Below, in pieces: positions 7,581 through 13,187 of a DNA stretch of 13,187 nucleotides. Position 1 is the first letter of the stretch. The number at the start of each line of letters is the position of its first letter. Below the pieces are notes generated by a model. That model saw only the letters and a program-made list of their open reading frames with translations. It made no database searches and had not been told where the DNA came from. Both the position numbers and the translations under genes were made by a program. Origin of the DNA: Candidatus Hodarchaeota archaeon (GTDB taxonomy: Archaea; Asgardarchaeota; Heimdallarchaeia; Hodarchaeales; Hodarchaeaceae); the NCBI GenBank assembly GCA_016840305.1, contig JAEOSP010000707.1:1-13187 (forward strand). The letters are read 5' to 3'.

Positions 7581-8957
7581 ATGAAAATTCGCTTTCAGTA
7601 TACTTTAATTCTTCTTACTGTACTTATACTTACATTCTCTAGCCTGAATCTTATAACCCTTTCAAGATCCTCTCTAACTTACTTTGATTCGATAGAGAGA
7701 ACTGAATTATATACTCCTAAATTTGTTTCTCTTAATCTTAAGGAATCAATGACGCTAACACCAATTGTAACTCCCGATAACGCTTTAGATGTTATTTCAG
7801 CTTGGATTGATCGTGCAAAAGAAACCATTGACCTTCAAAACCAATACATCACTCAATTTGATGATTCCGTAGCTTGGGCATCAGATCCTTCTCCCATTGT
7901 TCAAAGTCTAGTAGCAGCACACGATCGTGGAGTTGATTTACGTATCCAAGTAAATGAAGATAGTGATTCGGATGATATTACTGACTATTTCTTAGGTTTA
8001 GGAATAGAGATCAGATGGATGGGCAATTCAGAAAGTAATTCTGATCGTGAATGGATTTCCGATACTCATAATAAATTAGTTATAATAGACGGAAAAGTCA
8101 CTATTCTTTCATCAATCAATTTTAGTGAAAATGCTTTTCTCAACAATAGGGAAACTGGCTTAGTTATCCAAAACACTGCTGTAGCCACTTATTATGAGTC
8201 AATTTTTGACTCAGATTGGAATGATGGTGAAGTTCCTTCTTCTTCTATACAAGGACAAGCAAGTTCGGTAGAAACCATTGAGAAATCTGAATATACCAGT
8301 CCTACAAACCTAGTTCCAACGAATTTTACAGGCACATACAATGTAACATTATTTACAAACCCTGACAATGCAGATGAAGTAATTTTTCAGTATCTACGAT
8401 CTGCACAATCATCAATTTATGTCTCCATGTATACTATAAGCCGTCCTGAATTCAATAATACTTTAATAGATTTGAAAAACAACAATCCTGCCATCGATAT
8501 TCAGGTACTAATATCCAATCGTCGAGTAGGCTCTTCAGAAAATGAAGATACTTATGCCGCAGCTAAATCACTAACAGACAATTCAATTCCTGTTTACAAC
8601 TCCACTAGTGATCTAAGATATTACCACAACAAGTACTGGATCATTGATGGAGCTCATGTGTTTATATATTCAGGGAATTGGAGTCCTAGAAGTGTAACTC
8701 CACAGCTTGAACCTGGTGATGACGAGTATGCATCTGGTGAGGCAAACCGTGATATGGGAGTTGCTGTCCACGAGGTAGAGGATATTGCTGATTATTTCAA
8801 ATCTTTATGGGATGCTGATGTGGCTGTGGCTGATAGTTGGGAAACAAATACTGATTGGACCCCGACCACAGAGGTAACTCCGCTTCCTCTTCCCGTTATT
8901 TTTCTTGGATTAATACCTTTATTTACAGTAAGGAGGAGAAAGCAATCGAAAAAATAA
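7581..8957 (+). CDS. Secreted, membrane-anchored phospholipase D-like (two-HKD) protein
   Basis: A 458-residue protein with two phospholipase D-superfamily repeats. The first motif is HNKLVIIDG (His163, Lys165, Asp170) followed by SSINFSENAF (Asn180) and Glu191. The second is HNKYWIIDG (His349, Lys351, Asp356) followed by SGNWSPR (Asn366) and NRDMG (Asp391). Both active-site halves are intact, so one composite site should cleave phosphodiesters of either lipids or nucleic acid; the family includes both. Residues 5-28 are a signal peptide or anchor. The tail, after a Thr/Pro-rich linker, is PLPLP, a 14-residue hydrophobic segment (about 437-450), then RRRKQSKK. This has the layout of archaeal C-terminal sorting signals or a simple tail anchor, so the enzyme probably faces outside. 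GAGGTG precedes the ATG. It overlaps or abuts a small gene downstream. Confidence 0.92.
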   Translation: MKIRFQYTLILLTVLILTFSSLNLITLSRSSLTYFDSIERTELYTPKFVSLNLKESMTLTPIVTPDNALDVISAWIDRAKETIDLQNQYITQFDDSVAWASDPSPIVQSLVAAHDRGVDLRIQVNEDSDSDDITDYFLGLGIEIRWMGNSESNSDREWISDTHNKLVIIDGKVTILSSINFSENAFLNNRETGLVIQNTAVATYYESIFDSDWNDGEVPSSSIQGQASSVETIEKSEYTSPTNLVPTNFTGTYNVTLFTNPDNADEVIFQYLRSAQSSIYVSMYTISRPEFNNTLIDLKNNNPAIDIQVLISNRRVGSSENEDTYAAAKSLTDNSIPVYNSTSDLRYYHNKYWIIDGAHVFIYSGNWSPRSVTPQLEPGDDEYASGEANRDMGVAVHEVEDIADYFKSLWDADVAVADSWETNTDWTPTTEVTPLPLPVIFLGLIPLFTVRRRKQSKK

Positions 8958-9181
8958 AATTCAAACTACCATCGTGGGATAAGGGGGAAGAATTCATGCA
9001 AGAACTAGCTAAAGTAGCAGAGGTAGCTATTGAGAACCGTGATGCAAAGCAAATAATTGAAACTCAGCATGGAAAAATAACTTTTCATCCTGATGACAGA
9101 GGATTCGCCTACATCACCTGCAAAATAACTAATGACGAATTGAAAGAAATTATTATTCAACTACGTGAAGAATATCAGTGA
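8945..9181 (+). CDS. Small protein of unknown function after the phospholipase D-like gene
   Basis: I do not recognise this protein. The only in-frame ATG close by (8996) gives 61 residues, preceded by AAGGGGGA. A much better ribosome site, AGGAGG (8931-8936), lies 8 bases before an in-frame ATC at 8945. Starting there gives 78 residues beginning (M)EKIKFKLPSW, a natural strand-then-helix opening, and overlaps the upstream gene by 13 bases. I give the longer form; the conventional start is 8996. The sequence reads as a strand, a helix (about residues 11-30), strands around KQIIETQHGKITFHP and GFAYITCKIT, then a charged helix (NDELKEIIIQLREEY). It is soluble, with no membrane segment or metal motif. 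Close coupling suggests co-expression with the phospholipase-like protein, although one would be cytoplasmic and the other outside. Confidence 0.6.
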   Translation: MEKIKFKLPSWDKGEEFMQELAKVAEVAIENRDAKQIIETQHGKITFHPDDRGFAYITCKITNDELKEIIIQLREEYQ

Positions 9182-9189
9182 AGTTAATT

Positions 9190-9229
9190 CTCTCTGTCTT
9201 CCCCTTTTTCCCCGAAAAATAAAAAAAAA
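9190..9229. terminator. Back-to-back terminators between the small gene and the histone gene
   Basis: On the plus strand a pyrimidine-rich stretch (about 9190-9213, ending in T5 and C4) follows the small gene. On the minus strand an A9 run (9221-9229) reads as T9 downstream of the histone stop, with further T-runs nearer the gene. Both suit T-run termination of convergent transcripts. Confidence 0.5.
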
Positions 9230-9253
9230 GTAGAAAAAATAAAATTAACAAAC

Positions 9254-9457
9254 CTATTTGGTTGCAGCTAATTTTATATCATTTTCTTTTACAGTCTTTC
9301 GACCAGAGTGACGAGCAATCTCAACAGAGTATTTTGCAAGGTTCTTGCCATAATCTGTAAGGATCTCGTTAAGTCGGGTAATCGCACCAGCGGAAACGCG
9401 GTGTGCACCTGCAGTTCTAATTAATTTTTCAATTCTTGCGCTAGCAAATCCAGCCAT
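9254..9457 (-). CDS. Archaeal histone
   Basis: A 67-residue histone-fold protein with essentially no tails, the usual length of HMfB-type archaeal histones. It packages DNA as dimers that stack into larger assemblies. By alignment in my head to HMfB: RVS (20-22, loop-1 DNA contact), ARHSGRKT (48-55, helix 2/loop 2), and Asp60 positioned to pair with Arg53 and with His50 across the tetramer interface. Gly17 matches the HMfB glycine that permits close stacking, so multimer formation is likely. The last residues of HMfB (RFKK) are absent; the protein stops at LAATK. The ATG has AGGTGA (9465-9470) 7 bases before it. It converges with the small gene and diverges from the thermosome genes across a long intergenic region. 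Confidence 0.95.
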   Translation of the reverse strand: MAGFASARIEKLIRTAGAHRVSAGAITRLNEILTDYGKNLAKYSVEIARHSGRKTVKENDIKLAATK

Positions 9458-9483
9458 TTTTATTTCACCTTTTCTCGATATAA

Positions 9484-9540
9484 GTTGTCACACCATTAAA
9501 AAGTGGGACAACAGGCTCTTGAATTCTTGTATTTAAATAA
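9484..9540 (-). promoter_or_regulatory. Histone promoter with inverted repeat at the predicted start
   Basis: On the minus strand TTATTTAAAT (9531-9540), preceded by an A-rich element (GGAAAA), is a good TATA candidate. It predicts a start near 9510 and a leader of about 50 bases. GTTGTCACAC (9484-9493) and GTGGGACAAC (9503-9512) pair in 9 of 10 positions around a 9-base loop. The repeat therefore begins at the predicted start and could be an operator or an RNA hairpin at the 5' end of the mRNA. Confidence 0.5.
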
Positions 9541-9916
9541 TTTTCCTTTTCATTGGGCATATACTTTCTCAATCATTGTATAATCTTGATTCTATCTTTG
9601 CTTCAGATCATTATACTTCATGTATGCCTGAGTTGATGATGACTTTTTGCATCCCATCATAAGTACGTACTGACATTTCATTCGTGACCTGTCTTTCTTA
9701 CTTTGTTCGATTCCTCTTTTTATGTTTACAGCTTTTCCAAAGTAGAAAATTCTCTGTAGTATTATGGTGTCTTTACTGATATTCTCTTTATAAACATCTT
9801 GTAACCAATTTATTCACCTAATAGATCTATATAATGCTTATGAATAATGTTATAGAACGGAAAATAGTATGGTACGATGTATCACGATGAAAAATAACTA
9901 TGATATCTAATTAATC

Positions 9917-9930
9917 ATGTTCTAGAACAT
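9917..9930. repeat. Perfect 14-base palindrome in the intergenic region
   Basis: ATGTTCTAGAACAT is its own reverse complement. A near copy, ATGTTATAGAAC, begins 70 bases to the left at 9847. The size and symmetry fit the site of a dimeric DNA-binding protein. It is about 405 bases from the thermosome start and 460 from the histone start. Confidence 0.5.
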
Positions 9931-10256
9931 TTTTCGTAATTCAGAACCTTTTTCACTGATGATATAAATTCGTGATTTTACTGTAAATTATTACATATAT
10001 TATGACAATGATTTACGAATTGAAACTAATTACGGATCCAAAAATACATATCCCGTCGCATGGTAACAGTCGTTAATATTTCTTGCTTTCATCACTAATT
10101 TCTGGTAAATAAATTATTTCAATAGAGTAAATATCGTAAATATACTTGTTTCACTGTAATGCTGGAAAATTCACACAAGTTGCCGGAAGCAGATGACAAA
10201 GTATTTTACTCGCATAAAAAAATGGTAACAAGAGTATTAAACTCACTAATATCTGC

Positions 10257-10296
10257 GTTGTCACTATTAAATCAAAATTTTACCGATAATGACAAC
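10257..10296. promoter_or_regulatory. Inverted repeat upstream of the thermosome operon
   Basis: GTTGTCA (10257-10263) and TGACAAC (10290-10296) form a perfect 7-base inverted repeat. The first arm extends to GTTGTCAC, the same octamer as in the histone leader (9484-9491), and both are soon followed by ATTAAA. TATA candidates are TATTAAA at 10235-10241 or at 10265-10271; I cannot choose between them. With either, one arm lies within a few bases of the predicted start. Confidence 0.45.
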
Positions 10297-10334
10297 CAGT
10301 TCGTTGCACAATTAAATTTATGAGGTAAACAACC

Positions 10335-11987
10335 ATGCAACTAGGTGGACAACCAGTTATAATATTAAGAGAAGGAACTGAGCGATCACAAGGTCGTGAT
10401 GCTCAGCGAAACAATATACAGGCTGCCATAGCTTTAGCTGATGCCGTTAGAAGTGCATTAGGCCCCAGAGGTATGGATAAGCTTCTTGTAGACTCCTTAG
10501 GTGATGTAGTTATTACTAATGATGGAGCTACAATACTAGATGAAATTGATGTTCAGCATCCTGCTGCTAAAATGTTAGTACAGGTAGCTAAAGTCCAAGA
10601 TCAGGAAGTTGGAGATGGTACAACAACTTCAGTCATTGTCGCTGGTGAACTTCTCAGACGAGCAGAAAAGTTACTTGATCAAAAAATTCACCCAACCGTT
10701 ATAATTGGTGGATTCAAACTCGCTGCTGATAAAAGCACAGAAATACTGCAAGCAATCGCCAATAAAATTGATGTATCAGATGATGAAAATCTCAAAGCTA
10801 TTGCACGAACATCACTGAATTCAAAATCAGTAGGTGGAGCAAAGGAATTATTGGCAAAAATGGCTGTTGAAGCAACACGCACAGTTATGGAAGACGAAAA
10901 AGTCGATATAGACATGATTTCTATTATCCAAAAACAGGGAAAAAGTCTAACAGATTCAGAACTAATTAAGGGGCTTGTAATTGACAAGGAAGTAGTCAAT
11001 AATCGTATGCCTAATTCTGATAAAGAGCCAAAAATAGCTTTGATTGATGTGGCACTTGAAATTAAGAAAACTGAATTTGATGCTAAAATTCGTATCTCTG
11101 AAGCATCCATGATGGATGCATTCCTTGATCAAGAACAAGCTATGATCCTAGAAATGATCGATAAAATTGAGAATTCAGGAGCAACAACTCTTCTTTGCCA
11201 AAAAGGTATTGATGATCTTGCTCAGCACTTTCTAGCCAAAAAAGGCATATTAGCTGTTCGCAGGGTTAAAAAATCTGACATGGAAAAACTTTCCCGAGCA
11301 ACTGGAGCAAGTATCGTCACAAATTTGAATGATTTAACATCTGAAGATTTGGGTGAAGCGGGTATGGTTGAAGAAGTTCCAATTGGAGATGAAAAACTCT
11401 TATACGTAAGAGATTGTCCAAATCCAAAATCAGTTTCAATCGTTTTGCGCGGTGGTACAAAATATATCACTGATGAAGCTGAAAGAGCATTACATGATGC
11501 GTTATGTGTCGTTAGAGATGTTTTGGAAGATGGATGGGCCGTTGCTGGTGCAGGTAGCCCTGAAATAGAACTTCACAAAGGATTGAAAGAGTTCGCAGGA
11601 ACAGTCAAAGGCCGAGAACAAATGGCGGTAGATGCCTTCGCTGATGCTGTTGAGATTATTCCAAGAACTCTTGCAGAAAATGCTGGTTTGGACTCAATTG
11701 ATATTCTCGTGGAACTACGAGCAGCTCATGAAAAAGGTAATAAAAATATTGGGATTGATGTGACTACGGGTAAAACCGTAGATGCATTCAAAAATGGTAT
11801 TATTGAACCTCTTCGTGTTAAACGCCAAGCTCTTCAATCTGCACGAGAAGCAGCTGAATTAATCCTTAGAATTGATGATGTAATTCAGAGCAAAAGCACA
11901 GGTGGCGCTCCAGGCGGAATGCCTCCAGGTATGGGTGGAATGCCTCCAGGTATGGGAGGAATGGGCGGTATGCCCCCAATGATGTAG
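10335..11987 (+). CDS. Thermosome subunit, first of two (group II chaperonin, Hsp60/CCT family)
   Basis: A 550-residue subunit of the double-ring archaeal chaperonin, which folds proteins in an ATP-driven, lidded chamber in the cytoplasm. Nucleotide-binding motifs are intact: GPRGMDK (43-49), TNDGATIL (61-68) and GDGTTT (93-98). The catalytic aspartate is Asp395 in VVRD, and GAGSPEIEL is at 405-413. The apical domain lies about 215-370. The tail (523-550) is a Gly/Met/Pro-rich flexible end, the GGM type common in thermosomes, encoded by a 21-base tandem repeat. GAGGT (10322-10326) sets the ATG. Its TAG stop is embedded in the ribosome site of the second subunit gene (TAGGAGG), so the two are one operon and probably translated together. 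Which subunit class (alpha, beta or other) it belongs to needs a tree. Confidence 0.97.
   Translation: MQLGGQPVIILREGTERSQGRDAQRNNIQAAIALADAVRSALGPRGMDKLLVDSLGDVVITNDGATILDEIDVQHPAAKMLVQVAKVQDQEVGDGTTTSVIVAGELLRRAEKLLDQKIHPTVIIGGFKLAADKSTEILQAIANKIDVSDDENLKAIARTSLNSKSVGGAKELLAKMAVEATRTVMEDEKVDIDMISIIQKQGKSLTDSELIKGLVIDKEVVNNRMPNSDKEPKIALIDVALEIKKTEFDAKIRISEASMMDAFLDQEQAMILEMIDKIENSGATTLLCQKGIDDLAQHFLAKKGILAVRRVKKSDMEKLSRATGASIVTNLNDLTSEDLGEAGMVEEVPIGDEKLLYVRDCPNPKSVSIVLRGGTKYITDEAERALHDALCVVRDVLEDGWAVAGAGSPEIELHKGLKEFAGTVKGREQMAVDAFADAVEIIPRTLAENAGLDSIDILVELRAAHEKGNKNIGIDVTTGKTVDAFKNGIIEPLRVKRQALQSAREAAELILRIDDVIQSKSTGGAPGGMPPGMGGMPPGMGGMGGMPPMM
11916..11957 (+). repeat. 21-base tandem repeat encoding the GMPPGMG tail
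   Basis: Two copies of a 21-base unit (11916-11936 and 11937-11957) differ only at the last base and encode GMPPGMG twice. A decayed third copy (GGMGGMPP) follows. Near identity at DNA level suggests recent slippage or duplication in the chaperonin tail. Confidence 0.8.
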
Positions 11988-12000
11988 GAGGAAAATGAAA

Positions 12001-13187
12001 ATGACATTACAAGGTACCCCAGTATTAATTTTAAAAGACGATGCCCAACGCACTACGGGAAAAGATGCTGTTAGTAGTAATATCGCTGCTGCACGTTTAA
12101 TTTCCGAAGCGATTCGTTCTGCACTTGGTCCTAAAGGAATGGACAAAATGCTCTTAGATGGATTTGGTGACGTAGTTATTACAAATGACGGCGCAACTAT
12201 CCTAAAAGAAATAGATATCGCTCATCCTGTAGGTAAAATGATGGTTGAATTATCAAAAATTCAAGATCAAGAAGTTGGAGACGGAACAACAAGTGTTGTT
12301 ATACTTGCAGGTGAATTATTAGCTCAGGCCTCTGAACTAATAGCAGGTGATAAAATCCATCCTACAATTCTAGTAGAAGGATACCGATTAGCCACCGAGA
12401 AGGCTATTGAATATTTAAATGAGATTGCAACCGAAGTTGACTCTGAGGATGTTAAACAACTCAAAGAAATTGTAATGACCTGTATGAGTTCCAAAATCGT
12501 ATCCCGATCAAGTGGTCTTCTTTCAAAAATTGTCATTGACGCGGTAAAAAGCGTTGACACAGGTTCTGGCAAAATCGATATTGATGATATTAAAGTAGAA
12601 AAGAAAGAAGGCGAAGATATTGATTCAACTGTATTAATCAAAGGAATTGTTCTTGATAAAGAAGTTGTTCATCCAAGTATGCCTAAAAGGTTGACAAACC
12701 CAAAAATCGCTCTCGTAACCGAGGCTTTTGAAGTTTCTAAAACCGAATTCGATTCTGAATTAAGCATAACAGACCCTTCAAAAATTCAAGAATTCCTTGA
12801 CCGAGAATCAGGGATGATCTCAAAGATGGTTGATAAGGTTGTTGAGTCAGGAGCTAATGTTATAATTGCCCAAAAGGGTATAGATGACGTTGCTCAGCAT
12901 TTACTGGCCAAGAAAAACATCATGGCTATTCGTCGTGTGAAGAAATCTGATATAGAAAAACTAAGCAAAGCCACAGGCGCTGCTATTGTTAACAATATTA
13001 AAGACCTCTCAGCTGACGATTTAGGAACTGCTGGAAACGTTCACGAAGCAAAAATCGGTGACGATGATATGGTATTCGTTGAAGAATGTCCAAATGCGAA
13101 ATCTGTTACTATTTTAGTTCGTGGTGGAACTGAGTTAGTAGTCGATGAAGCTGAAAGATCAATCCATGATGCTATTTGTGTTGTAAG
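12001..13187 (+). CDS. Thermosome subunit, second of two (3' end outside window)
   Basis: An open frame of 395 residues running off the right edge, starting [11 protein letters not shown]. It is a second group II chaperonin subunit in exact register with the first for the first hundred residues: GPKGMDK (43-49), TNDGATIL (61-68), GDGTTS (93-98). The apical region carries the same [28 protein letters not shown] core. It diverges in the equatorial and intermediate parts (for example residues about 110-190), so the two are old paralogues rather than a fresh duplication. The sequence ends just before the expected catalytic aspartate, so activity cannot be judged. Two in-frame ATGs exist (11995 and 12001). 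AGGAGG (11986-11991) is 3 bases from the first and 9 from the second, matching the 7-10 spacing of the other genes here, so 12001 is chosen. The two subunits probably form a hetero-oligomeric ring. Confidence 0.96.
   Translation, partial: MTLQGTPVLILKDDAQRTTGKDAVSSNIAAARLISEAIRSALGPKGMDKMLLDGFGDVVITNDGATILKEIDIAHPVGKMMVELSKIQDQEVGDGTTSVVILAGELLAQASELIAGDKIHPTILVEGYRLATEKAIEYLNEIATEVDSEDVKQLKEIVMTCMSSKIVSRSSGLLSKIVIDAVKSVDTGSGKIDIDDIKVEKKEGEDIDSTVLIKGIVLDKEVVHPSMPKRLTNPKIALVTEAFEVSKTEFDSELSITDPSKIQEFLDRESGMISKMVDKVVESGANVIIAQKGIDDVAQHLLAKKNIMAIRRVKKSDIEKLSKATGAAIVNNIKDLSADDLGTAGNVHEAKIGDDDMVFVEECPNAKSVTILVRGGTELVVDEAERSIHDAICVV

Larger units (their letters stand above)
9458..10334. other. Long divergent intergenic region, histone / thermosome
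   Basis: 877 bases between divergent genes, very AT-rich, full of stops in all frames I followed. I see no tRNA and no convincing protein gene. It holds the histone promoter, a perfect 14-base palindrome at 9917-9930 with a degenerate copy at 9847-9858, a 12-base direct repeat (AGAACMTTTTTC at 9924-9935 and 9943-9954), and a GTTGTCA/TGACAAC inverted repeat near the thermosome start. The length is unusual for this otherwise compact window, where other divergent gaps are about 200-360 bases. Confidence 0.6.

Noticed and set aside
8945..9181. KEOPS subunit Pcc1 as identity of the small protein
   Set aside because: Size is right, but I could not find the family's characteristic strand-helix pattern or conserved positions.
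9628..9673. C/D-box-like motifs (ATGATGA at 9636-9642, CTGA at 9628-9631 and 9670-9673)
   Set aside because: Spacing is too short for a full C-D'-C'-D guide RNA, no terminal stem forms and no upstream C box is found at the right distance.
9706..9720. GTTCGATTCC, a tRNA T-loop-like string
   Set aside because: The flanking bases do not form the 5-base T stem and no acceptor, anticodon or D arm can be built around it.
9924..9936. TTCTAGAA as a heat-shock element near chaperonin genes
   Set aside because: Archaea have no known HSF, and the site is about 400 bases from the thermosome start; kept only as a palindrome.
10017..10026. GAATTGAAAC, like the end of archaeal CRISPR repeats
   Set aside because: It occurs once, with no second repeat at spacer distance.
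10688..11110. Antisense open frame of 140 codons inside the first thermosome gene
   Set aside because: Shadow of a strongly conserved gene; its Ser/Ile-rich composition is that of reversed coding DNA.

Overview
The window reads as archaeal chromosome. The evidence is a short archaeal histone, two adjacent group II chaperonin (thermosome) subunits, TATA-like promoter elements and Shine-Dalgarno sites of the AGGAGGTGAT type. The DNA is AT-rich and none of the frames I followed is broken. The mix of histone, paralogous thermosome subunits, a surface protein with an LPLP / membrane segment / RRRK tail, and a hydrolase fused to a multi-span membrane domain would fit an Asgard lineage. That placement is inference; no gene here settles the phylum.

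Layout from left to right: (1) the 3' part of an unrecognised beta-rich protein with a NEW3-like domain (+, cut by the left edge); (2) a two-gene ABC-2 type exporter, ATPase then permease (-); (3) a single-cysteine peroxiredoxin (+); (4) an SsnA-like amidohydrolase (-); (5) an alpha/beta-hydrolase fused to about eight membrane spans (-); (6) a secreted, membrane-anchored two-HKD phospholipase D-like protein followed by a small unknown protein (+); (7) an archaeal histone (-); (8) an 877-base divergent intergenic region with no credible gene but several inverted repeats; (9) two tandem thermosome subunit genes (+), the second cut by the right edge.

No single pathway joins all of this. The clear functional units are the ABC exporter operon, the phospholipase-like/small protein pair and the thermosome pair. 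The most interesting structure is regulatory. The divergent histone and thermosome genes each carry a GTTGTC...GACAAC inverted repeat close to their starts, with the arms 17 and 28 bases apart, a difference of about one helical turn. The middle of the same region holds a perfect 14-base palindrome (ATGTTCTAGAACAT) with a degenerate copy 70 bases away. Together these suggest shared control of chromatin and protein-folding genes, but this is untested.

Two genes (the ABC ATPase and the small protein after the phospholipase) have a good Shine-Dalgarno site placed exactly right for an AUU or AUC start and no ATG there, so near-cognate initiation is possible.
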